NCBI GenBank assembly: GCA_947629335.1
Contig: CANRDI010000011.1
Location: forward strand, 1-62,567
Direction of reading: 5' to 3'
DNA from: an uncultured Clostridia bacterium
Lineage (GTDB): Bacteria; Bacillota; Clostridia; Oscillospirales; Ruminococcaceae
Length of the DNA: 62,567 bases
Of this stretch, positions 24,980 through 32,595 are shown piece after piece. A model generated the notes under the pieces. It worked only from the letters and a program-made list of their open reading frames with translations, did not search any database and was not told where the DNA came from. Every line of letters begins with the position of its first letter. The stretch's first letter is position 1. A program made the translations under genes and the position numbers.

Positions 24980-26887
24980 TTAGTGCTTTTTCTTAACGAC
25001 AACGACCGCCGCGCCCGCAAGAGCGACAACGCCGAGCGTTATTGCGATACCGCCAAATCCCGTGTTGGGAGATTTTGCGGCAAGAGAACCATCGGTTGTG
25101 ATAATGTATTTGCTGAAATGAGTTGTCTTAAACTCGATATTTCCGTCCTTAACGGTTGCTTTCATGTCCGTATAATTGCCCTTGTCGTCAACGTAGTAAA
25201 CATATATGTTTTTCTCATCTTTCAGAGCTTCGGGAACAGGGATATTAACGGTGATTTCTGTTGTGTTCTTGTCAAGGGAAACAACTTTTCCGTCCTTGTC
25301 CTTGAACGAGATGTCGTATGTAACGTCCTTGCTGTTTTCATCATCATTCTTTACCTGTTCAACAGAAAGCGACGCGCCCGCAAGAGTGCTTTCGGCAAGC
25401 GTCTGAGGAACAGAAACGCTTACTTTAGTTGTGCTATCCGAGAAGTTTTTGCTTTCGGCAGTTGACGAACTTGCAGGAGTTGAACTTGAAGGTGTTGTCG
25501 AGCTTGCAGGAGTTGAGCTTGAAGGTGTCGAGCTTGCAGGTGTTGTCGAGCTTGCAGGAGTTGAGCTTGAAGGTGTCGAGCTTGCAGGTGTTGTCGAGCT
25601 TGCAGGAGTTGAGCTTGAAGGTGTCGAGCTTGAAGGTGTTGTCGAGCTTGCAGGGGTTGAACTTGAAGGTGTTGTCGAGCTTGCAGGGGTTGAACTTGAA
25701 GGTGTTGTCGAGCTTGCAGGAGTTGAGCTTGAAGGTGTTGTCGAGCTTGACGGTGTTGAAGAACTTGAAGGAGTTGAGCTTGAAGGCGTGGACGAGCTTG
25801 AAGATGAAGAAGATGAGCTTGCAGGCGCGGGAGTATATGTTATTTCAGCGCCGTTGAAAGGACCGTAGTTGCCTGTAATATTGTTCAATTTCGCAATAGC
25901 AGTTTCCATTTTGATATTCTGCCAATCCGCTTCAGTGCCTGCGTACTTTACTTTTAATCCTTCATTGCATTTGCCGGAATTCACCTGACTTTCGTAAAAA
26001 GGATAATCTCCGTAATAATTTGACCAGAAAGCACCTTTGCCAACAGTTGTTATGCTCTTGGGTATAGTTACGTTTGCAAGTTTAGTGCAGCCTACAAAAC
26101 TACCTGCACCAATTTTTTGAACGCCTTCTTTCAGTACAACGGTCTGGAGATTGCTGCAATCGGCGAAAACACCAGTCAACCCGCCTGCGCCGCCAATTGC
26201 GTCACCGCCAAAACTTTTGACGGTTCCGGGGATAGTTATACTTGTAAGGCTGCTGCATGAGCAAAATGCCATTTCACCAATTGTTGTCAAACCGTCGGGA
26301 AGTGTTATGCTATCAAGAGAGGTACAATTATAAAAAGCTTGAGAGCCGATTGTTTTAACACCTTTTCCGAGCGTTACGGTTTTAAGAGCGGTACAGCCGC
26401 TGAAAACCGATTCTCCAATAGTTGTCACGCTATCCGGAATATTTATGGATACAAGGCTGGTACAACCCCCAAACCGAGGCATACTTTTCATACTGCTCGG
26501 AATGTTTATGCTTTTAAGGTTCTTGCAATCTTCAAAGCCATAGCTACGACCATAATATCCGCCTATTTGGGTTATACCCTCGGGAAGTATTACGGTTTCG
26601 GCTGCACTAATCCTATCTTTACCATCATTCCAACTAAATCCGTCAACCGCCGTAACTTTCATTCCGCTGTATGTAGCAGGCACAACAACATTCTTTGCTT
26701 CAAGGTCTGTCAAAACAGCCGTAAGCGTGCCGTCGTCGTTTTGTTTAAACGTAAACATTTCGTTTATTTCGCTTGTGTCCTCTGTCGCTGCCGCGCTTGC
26801 TGCGGGCAGGGTATTTACAGCCACAGCCGCCGATGTTGCAGCTAAAGTACCCGCTAAAAGTATTGCGCTGAGTTTTCTTGCTTTCAT
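24980..26887 (-). CDS. BspA-type leucine-rich-repeat surface protein, wall-anchored
   Basis: The start at 26887 is chosen because GGAGG lies 10 nt upstream and a signal peptide follows (cleavage near ASAA). The 635-residue product has BspA-like LRR_5 repeats (about 55-330) with the pattern [12 protein letters not shown] / [21 protein letters not shown] Ser/Thr/Pro linker with [11 protein letters not shown] repeats spans about 345-475. Residues about 480-590 form a beta-rich module shared with the pectinesterase ([20 protein letters not shown] and TTHFSKY). The end is SPNTG, a hydrophobic helix and VKKKH. Such proteins bind host or plant polymers or other cells; the ligand is unknown. Expression probably starts at the promoter near 27120 and passes a leader terminator (26951-26984). 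Confidence 0.85.
   Translation of the reverse strand: MKARKLSAILLAGTLAATSAAVAVNTLPAASAAATEDTSEINEMFTFKQNDDGTLTAVLTDLEAKNVVVPATYSGMKVTAVDGFSWNDGKDRISAAETVILPEGITQIGGYYGRSYGFEDCKNLKSINIPSSMKSMPRFGGCTSLVSINIPDSVTTIGESVFSGCTALKTVTLGKGVKTIGSQAFYNCTSLDSITLPDGLTTIGEMAFCSCSSLTSITIPGTVKSFGGDAIGGAGGLTGVFADCSNLQTVVLKEGVQKIGAGSFVGCTKLANVTIPKSITTVGKGAFWSNYYGDYPFYESQVNSGKCNEGLKVKYAGTEADWQNIKMETAIAKLNNITGNYGPFNGAEITYTPAPASSSSSSSSSSTPSSSTPSSSSTPSSSTTPSSSTPASSTTPSSSTPASSTTPSSSTPASSTTPSSSTPSSSTPASSTTPASSTPSSSTPASSTTPASSTPSSSTPASSTTPSSSTPASSSTAESKNFSDSTTKVSVSVPQTLAESTLAGASLSVEQVKNDDENSKDVTYDISFKDKDGKVVSLDKNTTEITVNIPVPEALKDEKNIYVYYVDDKGNYTDMKATVKDGNIEFKTTHFSKYIITTDGSLAAKSPNTGFGGIAITLGVVALAGAAVVVVKKKH
25455..25830 (-). 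repeat. Tandem coding repeats for the Ser/Thr/Pro linker
   Basis: Repeats of 33 and 48 bp built from GAGCTTGCAGGAGTTG and GAGCTTGAAGGTGTTG words, nearly identical between copies. Slippage could alter linker length between strains. Confidence 0.85.
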
Positions 26888-26950
26888 TTTAAAATATCCT
26901 CCATTCTTTTTGCGGTCTGTTATTATTTTTGCCGCGCAGCTTTCCCGCAA

Positions 26951-26984
26951 AATAAAAAAAGTGCGCAGCCGAAACCGCGCACTT
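26951..26984 (-). terminator. Leader terminator upstream of the LRR gene
   Basis: On the minus strand AAGTGCGC and GCGCACTT (26984-26977 with 26966-26959) enclose a 10-base loop, followed by TTTTTATTTT. It lies about 65 nt before the LRR start, between promoter and gene, so it can act as an attenuator. Confidence 0.75.
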
Positions 26985-27008
26985 GTAAAAATGCCGGCTC
27001 CGAATTGC

Positions 27009-27111
27009 TGCCACACAATTGATGTCCCATTAAATCAAGGTACTAAAAGAGCAAGCGCTTTTACCATAGTAAAAGTACCTAATTTAATGGTAATTATTCA
27101 ATTGTGTGGCA
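27009..27111 (-). ncRNA. 103-nt long-hairpin leader of the LRR gene
   Basis: The RNA would begin at about 27110 and fold on itself. TGCCACACAATTGA (27111-27098) pairs with TCAATTGTGTGGCA (27022-27009), CCATTAAAT with ATTTAATGG, and AGGTACT with AGTACCT, with a small TTTAC/GTAAA hairpin inside. No known riboswitch core was recognised. It could also be a MITE that inserted at the promoter. Confidence 0.6.
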
Positions 27112-27116
27112 TTATC

Positions 27117-27145
27117 ATTCTACCACATCTTTGCAAATTTGTCAA
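27117..27145 (-). promoter_or_regulatory. Promoter of the LRR leader
   Basis: On the minus strand TTGACA (27145-27140) and TAGAAT (27122-27117) have a 17-bp spacer. The predicted start falls at the edge of the 103-nt hairpin. Confidence 0.7.
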
Positions 27146-27155
27146 TAGTTTTTTA

Positions 27156-27187
27156 ACAAAAATACCCGCCGAAAAAAAGGCGGGTAA
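27156..27187 (-). terminator. Terminator of htpG
   Basis: On the minus strand ACCCGCC (27185-27179) pairs with GGCGGGT (27170-27164), followed by ATTTTTG. Confidence 0.75.
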
Positions 27188-27229
27188 AAAAATATAAAAA
27201 TTCAAAACTCTGCGGCGTTGTACACTGTA

Positions 27230-29203
27230 TTATTTCGCCATGATCTCGCAGATCTTATTCGAGAACTCAACGGGGTTTTCTATAGCCATTCCCTCGATAA
27301 GAAGCGCCTGGTCGTAGAGTATTTCCGCATATTCTCCTGCTTTGTCTTTATCGGTTTTAAACAGCTCTTTCAGCTTTGAGAAGATCGCATGGTTCGGGTT
27401 TATTTCAAGTATCTTCTCCGCTTTTGCGTTCTCGGCGTTCGGCATTGCCGAAAGCACTTTCTCCATTTCGACCGACAACATTCCCTCGCTCGTTATGCAG
27501 ACAGGGTGATTTTTAAGTCTCTGCGACAAGCAAACAGCCTTTACCTTGCCACCGAGTTTTTCGGTCATAAAGTCGAAAAGCGGCTTGTTGTCCTCTTGCT
27601 CTTTCTTTATTTCTTCCTTTTCAGCTTCGGTTTCAAGCCCAAGGTCGTCCGCCGATACCGATTTAAACTCCTTGCCTTTATAATCGTGCATCATCTGCAA
27701 ACAGAACTCGTCAACGTTGTCCGTGAGATAAAGTATCTCAAAGCCCTTGTCGCGCACCATTTCCGTCTGCGGCAGGCTTTCTATTCTCGAAATGCTCGAA
27801 CCGCTCGCAAAATAGATAAACTTCTGTTCGTCAGCATTTTCCTCTGATTTTTCGGCAGTATTCTCCGCAGTTTTGTTATCATTCTCAGAATTGTCGTCTT
27901 CGGTCTTAACGCCTTTCATTCTCGAATAATATTCCGAAAGAGTAGTCGTGCCGCCGTTTGAGGTCTTAAACAACAGCAAGTCTTGAAGCTCGTCCTTGTT
28001 CATTCCATAGCTTTCGTAAATGCCGTATTTAAGCTGTATTCCAAACTGCTCGAAGAATTTTTCATACTTCTCCCTGTCGTTTTTCAGGCACTTTTTAAGC
28101 TCGTTTTTAATTGACTTTTCAACGCTCTTAGCAATGATCTTCAACTGCCTGTCATGCTGCAACATTTCGCGCGAGATATTGAGCGACAGATCTTCGCTGT
28201 CCACAAGTCCTTTTACAAAACTGAAATAATCAGGCAGCAGATCCGCGCACTTTTCCATTATCATAACGCCGCTTGAATAAAGCTGCAATCCCTTTTCAAA
28301 ATTCTTCGAGTAATAATCATACGGAACTTTTTCGGGAATATAAAGCAGCGCGGAATATGTCGCCGAACCTTCTGTCTTTGTGTGTATATGAAACAGCGGG
28401 TCGGTATAATCGTAGAACTTGTCCTTATAGAATTGGTTATAATCCTCGTCTTTAAGCTCGGTTTTAGCCTTTTTCCAGATAGGTATCTGAGAGTTGAGCG
28501 TTTCGGTTACGGTTTCCTTTTCGTATTCCGCGTCCTTTCCGTCAACGCCCGTTCCTTCTTTCAGCTTTTCATGCTCAACGTCCATTATAATAGGATAGCG
28601 TATATAGTCCGAATAGCGCTTTACAAGCTCGCGTATTTTGTACGGTTTCAGATAATCGTCATAGTTTTCCTCGTCGGAGTTGTCTTTTATTTCAAGCGTA
28701 ATGACCGTACCGTTTGCGTCTTTTTCGGCTTCGGAGATCGTATATCCGTCCGCGCCTTCGCTCTGCCACATATATGCCTTTTCAGAGCCGTAAGCCTTTG
28801 AAATTACGGTAACTTTTTTCGCCACCATAAACGCCGAATAGAACCCGACTCCGAACTGTCCTATAACGTCTACGTCCTCGGTTTTTTCGTTGTCGCGCTT
28901 AAATTCAAACGAACCGCTCTGCGCGATAGTGCCTAAGTTGTTTTCAAGCTCGTCGGCGGTCATTCCTATACCGTTGTCGCTTATGGTAAGCGTGCGCGCG
29001 TCATTATCCGTTTCGAGCTTTATTTGCATATCTGCGCGCGTAAGTCCGAGATTTTCCTCCATTGATTTGAAATACAGTTTGTCGAGAGCGTCCGATGCAT
29101 TTGAAATAAGCTCGCGCAGAAAGATTTCCTTATGCGTATATATTGAGTTTATCATCATTTCAAGCAGGCGCTTTGATTCGGCTTTAAATTCCTTTTGTTC
29201 CAT
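27230..29203 (-). CDS. htpG: Molecular chaperone HtpG (Hsp90)
   Basis: The start at 29203 gives the family N terminus [18 protein letters not shown] and follows an AGGAGAGG site; the 14 residues before it are not expected. The 657-residue product has the GHKL ATPase ([13 protein letters not shown] near residue 27, [11 protein letters not shown] near residue 77, [13 protein letters not shown] near residue 113) and a complete middle and C-terminal domain. Hsp90 remodels late folding clients in an ATP-driven dimer cycle. About 25 acidic residues ([20 protein letters not shown]) are inserted near residue 435, not typical of bacterial HtpG. A perfect CIRCE lies at 29229-29255, so it is probably HrcA-regulated along with groES-groEL. 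Confidence 0.97.
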   Translation of the reverse strand: MEQKEFKAESKRLLEMMINSIYTHKEIFLRELISNASDALDKLYFKSMEENLGLTRADMQIKLETDNDARTLTISDNGIGMTADELENNLGTIAQSGSFEFKRDNEKTEDVDVIGQFGVGFYSAFMVAKKVTVISKAYGSEKAYMWQSEGADGYTISEAEKDANGTVITLEIKDNSDEENYDDYLKPYKIRELVKRYSDYIRYPIIMDVEHEKLKEGTGVDGKDAEYEKETVTETLNSQIPIWKKAKTELKDEDYNQFYKDKFYDYTDPLFHIHTKTEGSATYSALLYIPEKVPYDYYSKNFEKGLQLYSSGVMIMEKCADLLPDYFSFVKGLVDSEDLSLNISREMLQHDRQLKIIAKSVEKSIKNELKKCLKNDREKYEKFFEQFGIQLKYGIYESYGMNKDELQDLLLFKTSNGGTTTLSEYYSRMKGVKTEDDNSENDNKTAENTAEKSEENADEQKFIYFASGSSISRIESLPQTEMVRDKGFEILYLTDNVDEFCLQMMHDYKGKEFKSVSADDLGLETEAEKEEIKKEQEDNKPLFDFMTEKLGGKVKAVCLSQRLKNHPVCITSEGMLSVEMEKVLSAMPNAENAKAEKILEINPNHAIFSKLKELFKTDKDKAGEYAEILYDQALLIEGMAIENPVEFSNKICEIMAK

Positions 29204-29228
29204 TTTTCTACCTCTCCTGTTAAAATGT

Positions 29229-29255
29229 TTAGCACTCTCTTTCATTGAGTGCTAA
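29229..29255. promoter_or_regulatory. CIRCE operator of htpG
   Basis: TTAGCACTC (29229-29237), 9 bp, GAGTGCTAA (29247-29255): a second perfect CIRCE, just downstream of the htpG -10. It places htpG in the HrcA regulon. Confidence 0.93.
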
Positions 29256-29259
29256 TTAC

Positions 29260-29287
29260 ATTATACTACAATTTTCTGAAATGTCAA
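29260..29287 (-). promoter_or_regulatory. Promoter of htpG
   Basis: On the minus strand TTGACA (29287-29282) and TATAAT (29265-29260) have a 16-bp spacer. The CIRCE overlaps the start region. Confidence 0.8.
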
Positions 29288-29405
29288 GCGTTTTGAAAAA
29301 ATATTTCGGATTTTTTTCAGAATGTTATTTCAAAATACAAATCAAAAGCCGCGCAGGCAAAAATATAACGACGTATGATGACGGGGATTTTGTTGTAGAA
29401 AACTA

Positions 29406-29434
29406 CTGACAAATCATAATGGGAGTGCTATACT
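29406..29434 (+). promoter_or_regulatory. Promoter of the antitoxin-like RNA
   Basis: CTGACA (29406-29411) and TATACT (29429-29434) are 17 bp apart, with TGC before the -10 (extended). It drives a short transcript that ends at the terminator near 29515. Confidence 0.7.
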
Positions 29435-29440
29435 GTAAGT

Positions 29441-29517
29441 GTGAAAGAGAAGACGTTAGCAAATCCAATCTAATCACAAAAGATTGTCCCCGAGTGTGGC
29501 TTCGGGGGACATTTTTA
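29441..29517 (+). ncRNA. Candidate antisense antitoxin RNA of an Fst-type locus
   Basis: About 77 nt from the promoter to a terminator hairpin (GTCCCC/GGGGAC, 29486-29510, then ATTTTTA). It converges on the toxin gene and overlaps its 3' end, as RNA II does in the pAD1 par locus. Short words GCAAA and CAATC occur both here (29459-29470) and in the toxin leader (29641-29661) on the same strand, so both RNAs could also pair there. No ORF with a ribosome site is present in it. Confidence 0.6.
29486..29517. terminator. Shared terminator of the toxin-antitoxin locus
   Basis: GTCCCC (29486-29491) and GGGGAC (29505-29510) form the stem. The plus-strand exit is ATTTTTA and the minus-strand exit is AATCTTTT, so both convergent transcripts may stop here. 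Confidence 0.65.
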
Positions 29518-29527
29518 TGTGCCGTGC

Positions 29528-29623
29528 TTACCGTTTGCCGCTGTGTCCGTCAAGCCACCTGCAAATAAGCTCAACGAGCAAACCTGCTTTGACGAAAATA
29601 TGTAATTTCAGCAAGTATTCCAA
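29528..29623 (-). CDS. Fst-like type I toxin, 31 residues
   Basis: This short ORF is read as M-E-Y-L-L-K-L-H-I-F, then VKAGLLVELICRWLDGHSGK and a final Arg. A single hydrophobic helix is followed by WLD and a short basic tail. The GLLVELICRWLD segment resembles the GLVLEMISRVLD of Fst from pAD1 (from memory) and the family's conserved WLD-type end. The start is a TTG at 29623 with AGGTGA about 9 nt upstream; CTG at 29635 is less likely. A consensus promoter at 29672-29700 lies upstream. Fst-type peptides insert in the membrane and are held in check by an antisense RNA; the convergent RNA at 29441-29517 matches that arrangement. The call rests on pattern and synteny, not on a database search. 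Confidence 0.65.
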   Translation of the reverse strand: MEYLLKLHIFVKAGLLVELICRWLDGHSGKR

Positions 29624-29671
29624 AGCGATCAGCTCACCTCGCAAAAACTTAGGTTTCAATCAGGCAATTTT

Positions 29672-29700
29672 ATTGTAGCATAAACCGCAAATTTTGTCAA
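29672..29700 (-). promoter_or_regulatory. Promoter of the toxin gene
   Basis: On the minus strand TTGACA (29700-29695) and TACAAT (29677-29672) have a 17-bp spacer. The leader to the TTG start is about 40 nt. The stretch from 29701 to 30016 shows no other gene. Confidence 0.75.
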
Positions 29701-30016
29701 CAAATGTCATCAAAAGGCGGCGGTTTTCGGAATTTATCATCTGACGGCGGTCTTTAAAAATACTGTTTCCTTTTTTTTACAGAAATAATTTACCTCTGTC
29801 TGCAAAGAATACTATAGCCTGTTTATATAAATGTTGTATAAATGTTCAAGGCTCGTCATGCTGAAGAATTTTTTGCATAACTTCGCACTGAATTTCTGAG
29901 TACATCTAAGGTGCGTCTGCTGATTTTCGTTTTGTTCTGCAAAAAATACGCTTCTTTATCCGAGCGTTTTGATTTATGCAAACAGGCTCTAAAAAACAAA
30001 AAGAGAGGTAAATTTT

Positions 30017-30460
30017 ATGCCGGATTTCAAAAACCGCCAGAGCGCAGAAATATTGAACGCCGTTTACCGCAATGCCGAAATGGCATATGAGGCGTCATCC
30101 GACGTCCTAAAGGTTTGTAAAAACAACAGCCTTTTCCGCGAGATACAACAAGAACAGACCCGCTATAAAAATGTCGCTAAAAATGCGAAAAGCGAACTTT
30201 TAAAACGCGGCGCAGACCCCGAACAGGTTTCTCCGTTCGGAAAGGCAATGTCTAAAATGGGTATCGCTATGAAAACATTTAACAACCAGAGCGGCTCTAA
30301 TATCGCAAAAATTATGTTTAACGGAACATCTATGGGTATTATCGACATTCAGCACGCCGTAAACCGTTCTCACGGCGCGGAATCTCAAATACGCGAAAGC
30401 GCCGAACGGCTTCTTGAACGCGAACGCGACTATTGTGAAACACTCAGAAAATATTTATGA
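30017..30460 (+). CDS. Helical protein of unknown function
   Basis: The 147-residue product is almost entirely helical and basic. It has SAEILNAVYRNAEMAYEASS (residues 9-28) and later IAKIMFNGTSMGIIDIQHAV and ESAERLLERERDYCETLRKYL, a pattern like four-helix PA2169/ferritin-like proteins. A GAGAGGTAA site lies upstream. No signal peptide is seen, so it is cytoplasmic. It stands alone between the toxin-antitoxin locus and a convergent gene. The function is unknown. Confidence 0.7.
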   Translation: MPDFKNRQSAEILNAVYRNAEMAYEASSDVLKVCKNNSLFREIQQEQTRYKNVAKNAKSELLKRGADPEQVSPFGKAMSKMGIAMKTFNNQSGSNIAKIMFNGTSMGIIDIQHAVNRSHGAESQIRESAERLLERERDYCETLRKYL

Positions 30461-30547
30461 GAACTCTCCCCGAACACATTCCGTGCGACATAAAAGCGGG
30501 ACGCGGCAAAGCCGTCCGCTCGCCCGTAAAATCGCGTGATAAAGAGA

Positions 30548-30577
30548 TCGAGGGTTAGTATCAGTTCTGACCCTCGA
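30548..30577 (-). terminator. Hairpin at the end of the 30561-31301 gene
   Basis: TCGAGGGT (30548-30555) pairs with ACCCTCGA (30570-30577) around the stop codon region of the minus-strand gene; the T run is weak. Confidence 0.5.
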
Positions 30578-31301
30578 CGTTTATCATATTATTTTTTACG
30601 ATATTTTCCATAAGTCCGAGCGCGCGTTCTCTCTGTACTGCCGCGGTATTGCCGTCTGTTTTAAGCTCTGCACGAATAAAAAACATTATGTCGTTTGTAC
30701 AGTCCGAAAGCCCTGCTTTTTCCGCGAAACCGACCGAATTAAGCGATATCCCACTAAGCTCTCCGCCCATAATCGAGTTTTCTCCATAGCCTTTATGCAT
30801 ATAGTCCGTAAAACCGCCGTCGGAAATAATGAGCTGTCTGTACCCCGTGTCAAGTTCGAGCTGAAGGTTGTCGTTTTGCGCTCTATAGGCGTCGCCGGTC
30901 GATTTTGAGGAAATGTCCGAAACGCTTAGCCCGACGTGGATCTTTCCGTTTCCGTCAAAATCGGGGCAGTACATTTCGAGCGCCTTTTCAATTTCGTCCG
31001 TTTTGCCCCTGAGCGCCGAATTTTCGTCTGTTATTATAATAAGCACCATTATGTCCTCGGCTTCTCTTGAAAAAAGTATAACAAATATGGCAATAACGAC
31101 CGCCAGCGCTATCGCGCCTATTGCGATAAATCCCTTATTCAAGTCGAAAAATGCTTCGGCTTTCTGTAAAAAGGTCGGTTCGGGGCTTTTTTCCGGCGCG
31201 CTTGGGATAAGTTCGCTTTCGCTTATTATGCCTTGTTTCAGCTTTAAAAGCTCGATCTTTTCCTGTCGAAGTCTTTTTTCTTCATTTTCGTTTTTTGACA
31301 T
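30561..31301 (-). CDS. Bitopic membrane protein of unknown function
   Basis: The 246-residue protein has a charged cytoplasmic part (about 1-55, coiled-coil-like at the start), one membrane helix (FIAIGAIALAVVIAIFVILF near residue 58) and an external domain (about 80-246) with no known motif. The external part has a mixed alpha/beta look (IMVLIIITDENSALRGKTDE, IKRLIISDGGFTDY-like). A GGAG site precedes the start. No recognised family. It may be a sensor or an envelope assembly protein. Confidence 0.65.
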   Translation of the reverse strand: MSKNENEEKRLRQEKIELLKLKQGIISESELIPSAPEKSPEPTFLQKAEAFFDLNKGFIAIGAIALAVVIAIFVILFSREAEDIMVLIIITDENSALRGKTDEIEKALEMYCPDFDGNGKIHVGLSVSDISSKSTGDAYRAQNDNLQLELDTGYRQLIISDGGFTDYMHKGYGENSIMGGELSGISLNSVGFAEKAGLSDCTNDIMFFIRAELKTDGNTAAVQRERALGLMENIVKNNMINVEGQN

Positions 31302-31339
31302 TCTGCTTACTCCGGATTATATAAAATATCTTTTAAAGG

Positions 31340-31695
31340 CAAGAGGTTAGTGCAGCTGTAAGAGGTTAGAATTTGTTTTGAGCGGCGAAGCACATTTCTT
31401 TTTAAAACCACCGAACGAGCGGGGCACATAAAGTTTTTGAAGGAGATTCCGGAGAGGAAACTTTTTTCAAAGAGTTTCCTCTCCGGTCACGTCAAAGCCG
31501 CGAAACAAATGCGATAGCAAGCGCTAAAGGGTGCGGGGAAAACAAGAGTTTTCCCCGCATTACCGTTTCAAATGCTTGATTTGAAACGGTAATCCGCTGG
31601 ATGGGGAGCGGGGGAACCGCCAGGTTACCTCCGTGGTTTGGTTTTTCCACAGTGACGAGCAAGCGGAAAACAATACGGGCTTGCTCCAAACTGCC
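31340..31695. repeat. Type B palindromic unit (island 3)
   Basis: In order: CCGGAGAGGAAACT/AGTTTCCTCTCCGG (31449-31486), TGCGGGGAAAAC/GTTTTCCCCGCA (31532-31559), and a perfect 15-bp stem ATTACCGTTTCAAAT/ATTTGAAACGGTAAT (31559-31593). It is the reverse of the 18.99-19.29 kb copy, including the AGAGGTTAG flank. No gene is seen in 31302-31708. Confidence 0.8.
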
Positions 31696-31708
31696 TGCAC
31701 AAAAGCCG

Positions 31709-32488
31709 TTATTCCTCTTCTAATTTATAAACCTTTTCAAGCCTCAGCTCAGGCATTAGCCTTCCGTACTCGTCATAGCTTTCAAGTATTGTAACGCCGA
31801 GCGCGCCGTCTTTTATGCTCGTGAAATTCAACGGATTTGAAGCTACGACCTCATATGTAAATCCGAGAGTTACAGAAGCCGTCATGCCCTCGCTTCGGGT
31901 AAAGACCATTCTGAATGTGTCGCATTCTCTGAACGAAAAAGCCGCTCCTGCGCCGTTGTCTACTATTATCGGGTCTACAACATTTTTTCGCTCGACAAAC
32001 TCATATTCTCCGTTTTCGTCAATATCCTGAGAATATATGTTCTGCGCCGCAAGTACAACTCCGTTCGGTATACCCGCGGTAAGAGTGAGATTTTTGTAAT
32101 AGAAATCGGGGACAGTAGGGTTTCCGTCCTGGTCGATACCGTTATAGACGCTTCCCGTCAGGACAAAGGTGTTTGCGTCGGCTTGTTCGAGGTCAAACGT
32201 AAAAACAGGCGCGTAAATGACGTTCTGATATGTAGCCAAAATTTCAGTCATCTCGTCCTGAGTGAGATTTCCGCTTTCTCCGTCGTTTACCGCCGCGACT
32301 ATCTGTGAAAGAGTTTCGTCCGCGTTCAGGTCAGCCGTATATACCCTTGTCACTATCTGCGTGTTTCCGTTTGTCCCTTTTATATCGCCGCAGTAGGTAA
32401 GGTCATGAGAATTCAGGACAAAGAATACAAATAGACCCAAAAGCGCTATAACGATTATAAGTATGATAATTCCCAAAACAATTTTCAT
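31709..32488 (-). CDS. Membrane-anchored protein of unknown function
   Basis: The 259-residue product starts with an uncleaved-looking signal anchor (MKIVLGIIILIIVIALLGLF) and an external beta-rich domain, with SIYNG-like and FTYEVVASNPLNFTSI strands. No catalytic motif is seen. The start follows AGGCAGG. It lies upstream of island 3 and is on its own transcript. The domain may be lipid- or wall-facing; nothing more can be supported. Confidence 0.65.
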   Translation of the reverse strand: MKIVLGIIILIIVIALLGLFVFFVLNSHDLTYCGDIKGTNGNTQIVTRVYTADLNADETLSQIVAAVNDGESGNLTQDEMTEILATYQNVIYAPVFTFDLEQADANTFVLTGSVYNGIDQDGNPTVPDFYYKNLTLTAGIPNGVVLAAQNIYSQDIDENGEYEFVERKNVVDPIIVDNGAGAAFSFRECDTFRMVFTRSEGMTASVTLGFTYEVVASNPLNFTSIKDGALGVTILESYDEYGRLMPELRLEKVYKLEEE

Positions 32489-32517
32489 AAGCGAGACCTG
32501 CCTTTAAACTAATATCT

Positions 32518-32570
32518 TCAAGCTGTCGATAAAGTCTGAGTTTTTACTTTTTGTACAGCCTGTATCTTTT
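32518..32570. repeat. Short TGTCGATAAAG repeat
   Basis: AGCTGTCGATAAAGTCTG is followed 20 nt later by TTTTTGTACAGCCTG, so AGCTGT and ACAGC can pair. Related copies lie at 37658-37699 and 17048-17095. Confidence 0.5.
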
Positions 32571-32595
32571 CGGTTTCATTTCTTTCGGAGGATTG

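Noticed and set aside
25455-25830. CRISPR array
   Set aside because: The repeats are translated in frame as a Ser/Thr/Pro linker, with no variable spacers.
25431-25868. Two plus-strand ORFs of Val/Glu/Leu-rich repeats
   Set aside because: They are other-frame readings of the tandem linker repeats of the LRR gene.
29484-29678. 64-residue plus-strand ORF over the toxin-antitoxin locus
   Set aside because: It starts inside the terminator hairpin and is antisense to the toxin ORF, with no ribosome site.
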